The translations under genes were made by a program, and so were the position numbers. From a virus, in the IMG/VR virus record IMGVR_UViG_3300042885_000830, positions 1 to 37,178 of that record: DNA of 37,178 bases; one strand, written 5' to 3'. Of this stretch, positions 30,726-37,178 are shown piece after piece; within the stretch, counting starts at the first letter, position 1, and every line of letters begins with the position of its first letter. The notes under the pieces are model-generated. The model searched no databases and was not told the origin of the DNA. It saw only the letters and a list, made by a program, of their open reading frames with translations.

Positions 30726-30923
30726 ATGCAAAACCGACTTTTATACAAAGATGTATTTGATGAAAAATATTTGGATGTTTTTCACAATGCAACAAATGGA
30801 GTTTCTTTTTTTATTAGAAATGAAGATGGTTCAACTATTGAATTTGTATGTGTTGATTTGATTTCCTGCGCATTCATTCATAATGAATTGGGTCAAATAT
30901 TGAAGAGTAATGAAAATGGCTAA
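30726..30923 (+). CDS. Small hypothetical protein downstream of the structured RNA
   Basis: This 65-residue protein starts MQNRLLYKDVFDEKYLDVFH five bases after the T-rich end of the RNA's terminator hairpin. It is AT-rich, beta-leaning (GVSFFIRNEDGSTIEFVCVD) and acidic. It overlaps the next gene by a few bases. If the structured RNA works in cis, this gene and the replication initiator after it would be its targets. Function is unknown. Confidence 0.6.
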   Translation: MQNRLLYKDVFDEKYLDVFHNATNGVSFFIRNEDGSTIEFVCVDLISCAFIHNELGQILKSNENG

Positions 30924-31584
30924 AGACCCTGCTTTCTTATTTTATAGTTCTGATTTTCTGACTGGTACAATGTTCATGACAAATGAACAAGTAGGTCTTT
31001 ACATTAGACTTCTTTGCGCTCAACATCAACATGGTGGAAGGATTGATACGAACGTATTACGAACGCAATGCGATTCAATTACTAATGGTTCTGTAGTTTA
31101 TTCAAAGTTTGAACATGATGATACTGGAAGCTTTTCTGTAAGGTTGGATGAAGAGATGAAAAAACGTAAAGAAAAGGGTGTAAAGGCCAGAGAATCAGTT
31201 AATAAAAGATGGAATAAAGATTTATACGATGGTAATACGAACGTATTACGTTCTGAAGATGTAAATGAAATTGTAAATGAAGATAAAACAGTAATTGAAA
31301 TTAATAAAGAGAGTCCGAAAGAAAACCGATTTACAAAACCAACTATAAATGAAATATCAATTTACCTCTCTGACAAATACCCAACTGCAAACAAAAATGC
31401 AATCAACACCTTTGCCGAAAAGTTCTGGAATCACTATGAAAACAATGGTTGGAAAGTAGGAAAGAACAAAATGAAAAAATGGAAACTTGCATTTACCTCT
31501 TGGTCTGAAACAATTCAAAAGGATTTATTCAATCGAACAACACAACCAATCGGAACACCAACTTTCTCATCTAAAAATTATTAA
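30916..31584 (+). CDS. Replication initiator / helicase-loader-like protein
   Basis: This 222-residue protein starts MAKDPAFLFYSSDFLTGTMF, then EQVGLYIRLLCAQHQHGG, the N-terminal winged-helix-like pattern of phage replisome organisers (DUF1376/DnaD-like). The middle (residues 75-125) is charged and linker-like. The C-terminus (WNHYENNGWKVGKNKMKKWK, then LAFTSW) is a common helicase-loader-like ending. It sits one base before the DnaB gene, so the pair would start replication together: origin recognition or helicase loading, then unwinding. ATG 30910 two codons earlier is possible. It is AT-rich compared with dnaB. Confidence 0.78.
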   Translation: MAKDPAFLFYSSDFLTGTMFMTNEQVGLYIRLLCAQHQHGGRIDTNVLRTQCDSITNGSVVYSKFEHDDTGSFSVRLDEEMKKRKEKGVKARESVNKRWNKDLYDGNTNVLRSEDVNEIVNEDKTVIEINKESPKENRFTKPTINEISIYLSDKYPTANKNAINTFAEKFWNHYENNGWKVGKNKMKKWKLAFTSWSETIQKDLFNRTTQPIGTPTFSSKNY

Positions 31585-31585
31585 A

Positions 31586-32923
31586 ATGAAACAACCAGAA
31601 CTTGAACAAGTCATCCTCGGATCGGTCATAATTGACCGGGATGCACAGATTGAATTTTTCGCCTTAGTGAACTCTGCTGATGTTTTCACAGAGGACAAGC
31701 ACAAAACGATTTATCAGGCTCTGAAAGCCTTGTATGATGACAACCTACCCATCGACATTTTGACGATTGCAGAGTGGGCTAAAAAGGCCGGAAGCTACAA
31801 GGCCATCGGTGGTGGTAAGACATTGGCTCAATTGTCTGGCAAGGTTTCATCAGCTGCCCATTTCAGCATTCACATCCGTTACCTGTTGGAAGCCTATGTG
31901 AAACGAGGAATCGGATCGTTCGCACAACAACTCCTGACCTCGTCAGTCAATGATGTGGATGATGTTTTCGAACGTGTAGCAAAGGTTCAAACCGGATTGG
32001 AAAACCTGATTAACCAGGTGATCATAAAAGACGAAAAAAGCATCTCCGAAACCCTGCGTGAAATCAGGGAAAAATGGGAGATTGAAAACATCTCAGGACT
32101 TGCAGGTATGTCAACCGGATTGAATACTCTTGACAAGGCCACAGGCGGCCTTGTAGACACGGACTTGATCGTTATGGGTGCAAGGCCCGGACAAGGTAAA
32201 ACGGCCTTCCTGATGAGCCTAATTCAGTCCTATTGCAAGCGAGGCATTCCGGTTGGAATGTTCAGTTTAGAAATGGGGCAAGTTCAATTGGTTCAAAGGT
32301 TGCTTTCGATGGAGTCAGACGTTTTCGCCTATAAAATCCGAAATGACAAATATGATCACATCGACAGACAAAGGTTATACGATGCCGCATCCAGAATCGA
32401 CAAATGGCCTTTGTACATCAATGATGAAGCCGGAATGACTCTGAGACGATTACGGACGAGGGCGCACATCTGGAAGAAGCAACACGGCATCAAACTGCTC
32501 TGCGTAGATTACCTGCAACTGATGTCGAGTGACAACAAGAAAGGCAATCGGGAATCGGAGATAAGCGAGATTTCCAGAGGGTTAAAGATTTTAGCGAAGG
32601 ATCTGCAAATTCCGATCATTGCCCTTTCCCAACTATCCAGAGCCGTTGAAGCCCGGCAAGATAAGATGCCGCAATTATCCGACCTGCGTGAGTCTGGAGC
32701 GATTGAGCAAGATGCAGATTCGATTTGGTTTCTAATGCGACCGGGTTACTATCCGCAGTTCAGAGAATCCAGAACGACAATGGTGGAAGGTGACGAATTT
32801 GAAACGGAAAACCTCTGCATTCTCTCAATAGCCAAATTCAGAGCCGGAGAAACGAAACTACTAGCCTTAAAATGGGATTCCAACATCATGAAATTTAGTG
32901 ACTATTCATCAACCAATTTCTAA
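31586..32923 (+). CDS. dnaB: Replicative DnaB-type helicase
   Basis: This 445-residue protein starts MKQPELEQVILGSVIIDRDA. An N-terminal DnaB domain (about 1-110) is followed by a linker and the RecA-like motor. Walker A is GARPGQGKT (198-206), Walker B is LLCVDYLQLM, the H3/H4 motifs include LSQLSRAVE and DLRESGAIEQDAD, and the arginine finger region lies near the C-terminus. It is a hexameric helicase that unwinds the fork 5'-3', loaded by the product of the gene one base upstream. Length and motif order match intact phage DnaB proteins. The frame also opens upstream at 31487 inside the initiator gene, which is not used. Confidence 0.93.
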   Translation: MKQPELEQVILGSVIIDRDAQIEFFALVNSADVFTEDKHKTIYQALKALYDDNLPIDILTIAEWAKKAGSYKAIGGGKTLAQLSGKVSSAAHFSIHIRYLLEAYVKRGIGSFAQQLLTSSVNDVDDVFERVAKVQTGLENLINQVIIKDEKSISETLREIREKWEIENISGLAGMSTGLNTLDKATGGLVDTDLIVMGARPGQGKTAFLMSLIQSYCKRGIPVGMFSLEMGQVQLVQRLLSMESDVFAYKIRNDKYDHIDRQRLYDAASRIDKWPLYINDEAGMTLRRLRTRAHIWKKQHGIKLLCVDYLQLMSSDNKKGNRESEISEISRGLKILAKDLQIPIIALSQLSRAVEARQDKMPQLSDLRESGAIEQDADSIWFLMRPGYYPQFRESRTTMVEGDEFETENLCILSIAKFRAGETKLLALKWDSNIMKFSDYSSTNF

Positions 32924-32928
32924 AGACC

Positions 32929-33168
32929 ATGAACAAATCCGGTAACGGCAATTCCAAGGACATCCGGTTGATTGAACAGATGATTGAATCGGTTATCAGG
33001 AAACGGGATCACCACTACGACAAGGCCAAGCAACTCAAGACCAAAAGCCAGATTCAGGAACACAAAGCCAATGCTGAATTTTATGATGGCCTGTTCTGGA
33101 TGCTTAAAGATTATAAACGACTAAAAACCAAAGAAATAAGCTATGCAAGTCTACCAAAAGAAAAGTAA
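32929..33168 (+). CDS. Small charged helical protein
   Basis: This 79-residue protein starts MNKSGNGNSKDIRLIEQMIE and is rich in Lys, Asp and His, almost entirely helical. It lies five bases after dnaB and overlaps the RHH gene by 26 bases. No motif is recognised. Being in the replication operon, it may be a small replication or regulatory accessory. Confidence 0.58.
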   Translation: MNKSGNGNSKDIRLIEQMIESVIRKRDHHYDKAKQLKTKSQIQEHKANAEFYDGLFWMLKDYKRLKTKEISYASLPKEK

Positions 33169-33355
33169 GAAGATGGTTGATTATTCCGGCAACCAGAAAA
33201 TAAGCTTCATGATTGCAGATGACCAGTTTGACCGATATTTGAGGGCATTGGGCCATTTGAACCGTTCACAGTTGATGCGTGATCTATTGATGAAGGCAGT
33301 ACGAGAAAAAGAGTTGGAAAAAGTTTTTCAAGAAAATTCTAACTTTGATAGATGA
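33143..33355 (+). CDS. Ribbon-helix-helix protein
   Basis: This 70-residue protein starts MQVYQKKSKKMVDYSGNQKI. The segment KISFMIADDQFDRYLRALGH (a beta strand, then helix A), then NRSQLMRDLLMKAV (helix B), fits the ribbon-helix-helix fold of Arc/CopG-type DNA-binding proteins, preceded by a basic arm. It would bind DNA as a dimer and repress or tune nearby promoters. It overlaps both the helical protein upstream and the lipoprotein gene downstream (ATGA), so these are co-translated. Confidence 0.66.
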   Translation: MQVYQKKSKKMVDYSGNQKISFMIADDQFDRYLRALGHLNRSQLMRDLLMKAVREKELEKVFQENSNFDR

Positions 33356-34617
33356 AACACACATTGCCATTTATCATTCTTGCGCTTGTCTATCTTACAG
33401 GATGCAACAAGCAAATGCCTGAAAGGGCATCAGCCACCACCGATTCAACATTCATTGCGCCCGATCTTGGCGATGATGAAGTTGAAGTGAAAGAGGATCA
33501 TCCACGTTACCTTTCACGGGGTCAGGCTGAACCCAACTTCTGGGATCCCACTTACAGGTCAAGAAAAACAATCAATGTCTACATTGAACTAGACTACTCT
33601 TTGACAACCGCATGGGGCGTGAATGCTGATGCCAACTTGCAACGGTTGTGCAATTCATCGTCTCAGATATTGGAGCGTATAGCAGGGCCGAAAATCAATC
33701 TGGTGAAAGTGAAGAAATGGACAACGCCCGATCCGTATGCCATCTATCCCGATGCAATGAATGTGTTGTATTACTGGGCAAACGCTAATCCATTGAAGAA
33801 AGACACTTTCAATGTGTTTATCTCTGGCAAAAACTTTGGCGGTATTGCCTACATAAGTCGGGAAAACGTAACGTCTGCCAGATATTCAGTATGTGGGTTT
33901 GGTCAATCCATTCCGGGCGATGGGGAGTTTTACACCTATTCGGTGTATTGTTTCACTCATGAATTGCTTCATAATTTAGGCATCTCACACACGCAAAACT
34001 GTTGTGCATGGAAGAGTCAGACAGGTGTATCGTTGGGCCGTCTGGATAGTTGCTATTCAGCCGAGATCACTTGCTCACCAACGCCTGTAAATTGTACAAA
34101 TTCGACAAAAAGAATGTCGGGTGGATTGAATAGTTATTGCCACTTGTACAATACGATGCAGTATAACCTTCATCCTGCCGTTGTACCAGTGCTGCATAAA
34201 TCATTGTTCTATTCCAATCTTCCAAATTATTCAACTAATCCACCGCCTCCACCACCAACCGGAACCAACACTTTTAGAATTGCCGGAACGCCATATCAGC
34301 CCGGATACACAAGAGCAGACACGGCAAAAGCTGTTGATGGCAATGAGGCAACCAGATGGCTCACCGCAGGGGCTACAACGCTTACATGGAATTATGCTCA
34401 GGCAGTAACACGGACGCAGGTTTATTTGAGTTCAGGATTCAATGGTGGCAGTCCGAACCAGACATTAACATTAACGGTTGATGGCGTGAATGTGCCGTTG
34501 GGATTTGACAAGAAAATAAAGTTCACCAAGGCTATCAACGTAACTGGGAAGCGGTTTGTGCTGACAACAACGGGAACAAGTAATATCAGCCGGATTTTTG
34601 AAGTAAGTTTGAAATGA
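33352..34617 (+). CDS. Secreted lipoprotein metzincin-type metalloprotease
   Basis: This 421-residue protein starts MKHTLPFIILALVYLTGCNK, a lipoprotein signal with lipobox LTGC, so it should be lipidated and carried outward. The catalytic site H203-ELLH-NLGIS-H213 is a full HExxHxxGxxH metzincin motif, and NTMQYNL near 267-273 can serve as the Met-turn. Several Cys pairs suggest disulfides in the periplasm or outside. A PPPPPP linker (near 297-302) leads to a beta-sandwich (FRIAGTPYQPGYTRADTAKA, then TRWLTAGATTLTWNY) resembling an F5/8 type C binding domain. It would cleave protein near the envelope. A secreted protease is an unusual cargo for a tailed phage. Confidence 0.83.
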   Translation: MKHTLPFIILALVYLTGCNKQMPERASATTDSTFIAPDLGDDEVEVKEDHPRYLSRGQAEPNFWDPTYRSRKTINVYIELDYSLTTAWGVNADANLQRLCNSSSQILERIAGPKINLVKVKKWTTPDPYAIYPDAMNVLYYWANANPLKKDTFNVFISGKNFGGIAYISRENVTSARYSVCGFGQSIPGDGEFYTYSVYCFTHELLHNLGISHTQNCCAWKSQTGVSLGRLDSCYSAEITCSPTPVNCTNSTKRMSGGLNSYCHLYNTMQYNLHPAVVPVLHKSLFYSNLPNYSTNPPPPPPTGTNTFRIAGTPYQPGYTRADTAKAVDGNEATRWLTAGATTLTWNYAQAVTRTQVYLSSGFNGGSPNQTLTLTVDGVNVPLGFDKKIKFTKAINVTGKRFVLTTTGTSNISRIFEVSLK

Positions 34618-34796
34618 TGCCAGATATTACAATGTGTACGAATGATGACTGCCCACTATCCTATACTTGTTGGCGGTTTAATTGCCCCCCGGCCAAATAT
34701 GCCCAAAGCTACCAAAGGTTTGAACCGCAGATTGATGAGGTATTGGGTAGGGTAGAATGCGAGTTTTATATTGAATTCCCTGAAAGTAAACGCTAA
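34614..34796 (+). CDS. Small Cys-rich phage protein
   Basis: This 60-residue protein starts MMPDITMCTNDDCPLSYTCW and continues RFNCPPAKYAQSYQRFEPQ. I have seen the same pattern of paired Cys, QSY and a later Cys in many Bacteroidetes phages without known function; it probably binds zinc. It overlaps the metalloprotease stop (ATGATG), so translation is coupled, though the relation may be only operon packing. Confidence 0.72.
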   Translation: MMPDITMCTNDDCPLSYTCWRFNCPPAKYAQSYQRFEPQIDEVLGRVECEFYIEFPESKR

Positions 34797-34866
34797 CGGT
34801 TTCGGGCTTGGCGAAGTTGCCGACACAAAACTTCATTAGTAGTACAAACTTAAAAATTAAGATAAA

Positions 34867-35163
34867 ATGTCAATTGAAAATGAAAACGGCAATTTTGCCA
34901 AACCGATGTTACCTGCTGTGCTTATTTGCGATTGCAGTAGCCGTGAACATCAAATTATCATTGAACACGATAATGAAGATAACTTAACCTACTGCCATAT
35001 TCATTTGGTAAAACACGGCTTTTTGAGAAGATTGAAAGCTGGTTTAAAATACATATTTGGTTATAAATGCAGATACGGACAATGGGAGGAATTTATATTA
35101 AAACCTGAACACGCTAACCAGCTTCGTGAATTGTCGGAGTTGCTGTCACAGCATAGCAGGTAA
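34867..35163 (+). CDS. Small phage protein (ICDCSSREHQ family)
   Basis: This 98-residue protein starts MSIENENGNFAKPMLPAVLI and contains CDCSSREHQIIIEHDNED and GFLRRLKAGLKYIFGYKCRY. Near-identical layouts are widespread in phages and mobile elements of Bacteroidetes, so I am confident it is a real gene, but its function is unknown. It is basic and has Cys/His positions that could bind metal. A 70-base gap upstream carries no clear promoter. The next gene follows after 38 bases. Confidence 0.75.
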   Translation: MSIENENGNFAKPMLPAVLICDCSSREHQIIIEHDNEDNLTYCHIHLVKHGFLRRLKAGLKYIFGYKCRYGQWEEFILKPEHANQLRELSELLSQHSR

Positions 35164-35201
35164 CGTATCGCTTTACGCAATTAAAGTAAAATTGTAAGCA
35201 A

Positions 35202-35414
35202 ATGACACACACAGAACAGGCGCAGGTAGACCTTGCGCACGCACTGCTCAGTGCGATGAAGAAAAAAGGATGGAGCGTAAAGGATTTGTCCGTTGCGGCC
35301 GATGTCCCAAAGGGTGAAATTGAAGCCATCCTCAGAGGTGAGTTTGACTTTGGTATAATTGGCAAAATTCAAGATGACTTGAACGAACAAATAATTGTAA
35401 TCAGGAAGCCATGA
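35202..35414 (+). CDS. XRE-like HTH protein
   Basis: This 70-residue protein starts MTHTEQAQVDLAHALLSAMK. The segment KKGWSVKDLSVAADVPKGEI, then EAILRGEFDFG, is a typical helix-turn-helix of the Cro/C1 (XRE) family, at residues 22-50. The protein is almost only this domain, as in small phage repressors and antirepressor partners. Its ATG is 38 bases after the preceding gene and its stop overlaps the next start (ATGA). It might control early expression; no operator is recognised near it. Confidence 0.7.
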   Translation: MTHTEQAQVDLAHALLSAMKKKGWSVKDLSVAADVPKGEIEAILRGEFDFGIIGKIQDDLNEQIIVIRKP

Positions 35415-35602
35415 CCAATCCACACCCCGACACCGAACGCCTCCGGTATGAGATTGAGGCGAAGACGAGATGGTATCAAGACTTTGAAACCTCGGCTTGG
35501 CCAAATACAATATTGAACTTTAATCAACTATACAAAAAATCTGAATACTATAACTCACTCGGCAAGTGTATTGCCATATTCAGACTGAAAGCATGGAAAT
35601 GA
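35411..35602 (+). CDS. Small hypothetical protein
   Basis: This 63-residue protein starts MTNPHPDTERLRYEIEAKTR, helical and aromatic-rich (WYQDFETSAWPNTILNFNQL). It overlaps the HTH gene by four bases and the next gene by ten, in a compact operon. No motif is recognised; it could be a partner of the small HTH protein. Confidence 0.55.
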   Translation: MTNPHPDTERLRYEIEAKTRWYQDFETSAWPNTILNFNQLYKKSEYYNSLGKCIAIFRLKAWK

Positions 35603-35871
35603 AAAACACCCATCCAGTAATTTACCTCGTCATTGATGCCGGTGGCGAAGAGGTCGAAGATTTCAAAAAACTATATCCAGTTGATTGGTGTCAGGACCGG
35701 ATTAACAAAACAGATTTGCCCTATGTTGACCCCGTAAGGTTTCTGGCATGGATTGAATTTAACCGTGTCAAGAATTTGGGTAAGACCTTTGAGCAAATTA
35801 GTCAGGAGTATATTGAAACTATAAACGGGGAGTGGATGACTAAGACTGCCCCAATCGAATCAAAGCATTGA
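35593..35871 (+). CDS. Hypothetical protein
   Basis: This 92-residue protein starts MEMKNTHPVIYLVIDAGGEE (ATG 35593; ATG 35599 is also possible). It is a small alpha/beta protein with VIDAGGEEVEDFKK and RFLAWIEFNRVKNLG. It is the last coding gene before the tRNA-like element. An earlier in-frame extension overlaps the previous gene and is rejected. Function is unknown. Confidence 0.6.
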   Translation: MEMKNTHPVIYLVIDAGGEEVEDFKKLYPVDWCQDRINKTDLPYVDPVRFLAWIEFNRVKNLGKTFEQISQEYIETINGEWMTKTAPIESKH

Positions 35872-35893
35872 CGGCCCGGAAAGACGGGCAAAC

Positions 35894-35969
35894 GGTGGAG
35901 GGGCGTAATGAGGCAAGGCTGGCCGAGGCCCGTGTGGTTGCTATTCCGGTTCGATTCCGGACTCCACCG
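35894..35969 (+). tRNA. tRNA-like element with intact acceptor and T-arm but unclear anticodon arm
   Basis: A perfect seven-pair acceptor stem GGTGGAG (35894-35900) / CTCCACC (35962-35968) is followed by G73. The T-arm is perfect: TCCGG, loop TTCGATT, CCGGA (35945-35961). The element has 76 bases, the usual length. A D-arm can be drawn (GCGT/AGGC, one mismatch) with A14, GG and A21 in place. The anticodon region does not form a proper five-pair stem with a seven-base loop; GTG after T is the best anticodon candidate but its stem fails. It is therefore either a degenerate tRNA or a tRNA mimic. CCA is not encoded. Confidence 0.5.
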
Positions 35970-35993
35970 CTTATATGGGTTGAAAAGATAAAT

Positions 35994-36021
35994 GCCTCCG
36001 CCATTGGTAGGGGCTTTTTTT
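35994..36021 (+). terminator. Intrinsic terminator after the tRNA-like element
   Basis: GCCTC-C-GCC (35994-36002) pairs with GGT-A-GGGGC (36006-36014), with G-T pairs and one mismatch, followed by seven T residues (36015-36021). It lies 24 bases past the tRNA-like element and before the convergent lysis genes. Confidence 0.7.
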
Positions 36022-36238
36022 ATTCACCCTGTTTCGGTGGTTGGGATTCGATCCGGTTACGTTTCTTGACCATATCCCAAAAACCAGTAATAAACTGGCC
36101 AAGGACATAGATCAGGATGGCATCGGACTTGTCTACCTTTTCGAATTTATAGAGCCATCCAAGGCCGAATAGAAGCCCTGCCGTCATCAGAGTGACAACG
36201 GCAAAGGTTATCGCTTCCATCCACCTCTGGAAGGTCAT
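36020..36238 (-). CDS. Holin-like membrane protein
   Basis: This 72-residue protein starts MTFQRWMEAITFAVVTLMTA at ATG 36238. Residues 5-27 form a strong transmembrane helix and residues 41-60 (AILIYVLGQFITGFWDMV) a second. A charged tail (KKRNRIESQPPKQGE) follows. Size, two helices, basic C-terminus and position in an operon with an endolysin fit a class II-like holin that opens the inner membrane at lysis. The longer frame to 36352 runs through the upstream gene and is not used. It overlaps the upstream stop by one base (TGATG). Confidence 0.65.
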   Translation of the reverse strand: MTFQRWMEAITFAVVTLMTAGLLFGLGWLYKFEKVDKSDAILIYVLGQFITGFWDMVKKRNRIESQPPKQGE

Positions 36239-36549
36239 CAAAGACCAGGGAAGAGTCCCTTGATCAGACCGCCTATAAATCGACCTCGTTTCTCTGCCCT
36301 CTCTGACTTTGGCCCTTTCGCCAAATTGACTGAATCGAGGTACTGAACGCACAAGGCCAGATCATGAATCTGATGAGCCAATGAATCATTGTTATTCTGC
36401 AAGACCTGGATTCTGACCGACTGAACCAACATCAATGAATCAACCTTACGGTCAATCTTTGTGCGTTTCTGAATGTTAGACTGGATTTGATATTCGATGC
36501 CCCCAAGGCCCATTGCAAGGACCGATAAGCCGATGATAACGTATTTCAT
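36238..36549 (-). CDS. Signal-anchored coiled-coil protein, possible Rz-like spanin
   Basis: This 103-residue protein has an N-terminal membrane anchor (MKYVIIGLSVLAMGLGGIEY), then a helical, coiled-coil-like region with heptads (KVDSLMLVQSVRIQVLQNNN) and a basic C-terminus (RAEKRGRFIGGLIKG). This matches the layout of an i-spanin (Rz), with a periplasmic rod. It lies between the holin-like gene and an unknown protein in the lysis operon. No matching outer spanin lipoprotein is seen, so the call is tentative. Its start overlaps the upstream stop by four bases. Confidence 0.55.
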   Translation of the reverse strand: MKYVIIGLSVLAMGLGGIEYQIQSNIQKRTKIDRKVDSLMLVQSVRIQVLQNNNDSLAHQIHDLALCVQYLDSVNLAKGPKSERAEKRGRFIGGLIKGLFPGL

Positions 36550-36884
36550 AAAATTGATTTGATAAATTTTAAAAATCTACTCCAAAGTGACAATCTGCGT
36601 TGCCGGATCGCATCCTTTAAAATCAAAGGTTTAATCTGTGTTTCCCATTCCGGTTTCCTCACATCCCTGACACGTTTGTAGGTGTCCAAACTGGCATTGA
36701 AGCAACGCCAAACAAGCAGGATCAGCCAACCATGATAAAACAGAAAGCCTTCGACCGATGAAAAACTTATATTCACATCAGCGAGTGAATACATCATTCT
36801 CATTGACCAATACGAGCATTGATCACCAACGGCATGAAACGAATCCTGCCGAAGGTTGCAGACAAATGTGGTTAGTATCTTCAT
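36546..36884 (-). CDS. Hypothetical protein of the lysis operon
   Basis: This 112-residue protein starts MKILTTFVCNLRQDSFHAVG at ATG 36884, overlapping the endolysin stop by one base (TAATG), which supports this start over ATG 36896. It contains a hydrophobic stretch near residues 46-60 (GFLFYHGWLILLVWR) and a basic C-terminus (RQRRLSLWSRFLKFIKSIL), suggesting membrane association. Its role is unknown, perhaps a lysis accessory, since the four genes are packed without gaps. Confidence 0.58.
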   Translation of the reverse strand: MKILTTFVCNLRQDSFHAVGDQCSYWSMRMMYSLADVNISFSSVEGFLFYHGWLILLVWRCFNASLDTYKRVRDVRKPEWETQIKPLILKDAIRQRRLSLWSRFLKFIKSIL

Positions 36885-37178
36885 TATTTCGACCAAATAA
36901 CGTGCGAAGGTAATGCAGGATCACAGTCAACGTGAATCCATGATTTATAAATACCAATCCGGTTGAACCCAACCGCCTGAAGTGAGCAGAGAATCCTGTA
37001 TCCTTCCGTTCCTGACGAATAGCCGATGTCAGCCGCCCAACCTTTGGTATGTGATGAATTCGGTTCACCACCGACCGCCTTGTTATGAGCCGGAGTCCTG
37101 AATCCTGAATTTATCTTAAAAGGAATTCCGCACAATGAACGGGCCTTGTCAAGTTTTATCAAAAAATCAGGTTGCATC
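36884..37178 (-). CDS. Peptidase M15-type endolysin (possibly truncated at the window edge)
   Basis: This protein of at least 97 residues has the M15 D-Ala-D-Ala carboxypeptidase/endopeptidase motifs. NSGFRTPAHN is near 23-32, SSHTKGWAADI is near 41-51 (zinc-binding His and Asp) and WIHVDCD is near 81-87 (zinc-binding His and second Asp). It cuts the peptide cross-links of peptidoglycan at the end of infection. An ATG lies at 37177-37175, one base from the window end; the family often has a few more N-terminal residues, so the true start may lie outside. It heads the leftward lysis operon. Confidence 0.88.
   Translation of the reverse strand, partial: MQPDFLIKLDKARSLCGIPFKINSGFRTPAHNKAVGGEPNSSHTKGWAADIGYSSGTEGYRILCSLQAVGFNRIGIYKSWIHVDCDPALPSHVIWSK

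Noticed and set aside
30499-30861. 120-residue frame across the structured RNA
   Set aside because: It passes through three hairpins and a terminator and overlaps two better genes in another frame.
34797-34866. Short gap with CGGGCTTGGCGAAGTTGCCG as an RNA or repeat
   Set aside because: The possible stem is only three or four pairs and no second copy was found in the window.
35868-36110. 80-residue frame through the tRNA-like element
   Set aside because: It runs across the acceptor/T-arm structure and the terminator hairpin; the Pro/Arg-rich translation is what a tRNA gene gives when read as protein.
1-37178. Integrase, attachment site, IS element or CRISPR array
   Set aside because: No such gene or repeat pattern was seen, so lysogeny or transposition is not claimed.

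Overview
The window looks like most of the genome of a tailed, siphovirus-like phage infecting a member of the Bacteroidetes. The reasons are the TAnnTTTG-type promoters with an upstream TTTG-like box, the near absence of Shine-Dalgarno sequences, moderate AT richness, and many small proteins of kinds that recur in Bacteroidetes phages. No integrase, IS element or CRISPR array was seen. Both ends cut genes: terminase on the left, endolysin on the right.

Layout. 1-10.5 kb (+): end of the large terminase, small structural and membrane proteins, a tail-assembly chaperone with a probable -1 ribosomal frameshift (T9 run near 2070-2078), tape measure, a large tail/baseplate protein and two fibre or receptor-binding proteins. 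10.5-11.2 kb (-): a secreted SGNH hydrolase. 11.3-17 kb (+): structural proteins, a probable tail tube protein with an Ig-like tail, and a portal protein with a DnaJ-like CxxCxGxG zinc motif. 17.0-17.35 kb (-): a circularly permuted tmRNA gene. 17.4-20 kb: MuF-like head protein, an HNH homing endonuclease with a structured leader, and a structural protein. 20-23.5 kb (-): an accessory operon with three glycosyltransferase-like proteins. 23.6-27.7 kb (+): connector-like proteins, a GT25 glycosyltransferase, scaffold and major capsid protein. 27.8-29.3 kb (-): an SSB-like protein, a partner gene and an HTH regulator. 29.3-35.9 kb (+): VRR-NUC nuclease, a tail-anchored coiled coil, a kissing-loop structured RNA, replication initiator, DnaB helicase, RHH and HTH proteins, a lipoprotein metzincin with a C-terminal binding domain, and small phage proteins. 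35.9 kb: a tRNA-like element with a terminator. 36.0-37.2 kb (-): lysis cassette with holin-like, spanin-like and unknown proteins and an M15 endolysin.

The two most remarkable items are non-coding. The first is the permuted tmRNA on the minus strand at about 17010-17335. Its acceptor half (T-arm plus acceptor 3' strand) is transcribed before its 5' half (GGGGATGACTGG...), and the tag reading frame ends in Ala-Ala-Ala. The second is a compact RNA at 30610-30725 with its own promoter, a GAAA-capped hairpin, two hairpins whose loops are complementary, and a terminator. Together with the tRNA-like element at 35894-35969, they make this phage unusually rich in structured RNA.

The genes fit a virus that builds a long-tailed particle, replicates with its own DnaB and initiator, may glycosylate its virion or the host surface, and secretes enzymes (esterase, metalloprotease) acting at the cell envelope. 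All functions are inferred by reading motifs, without database searches.
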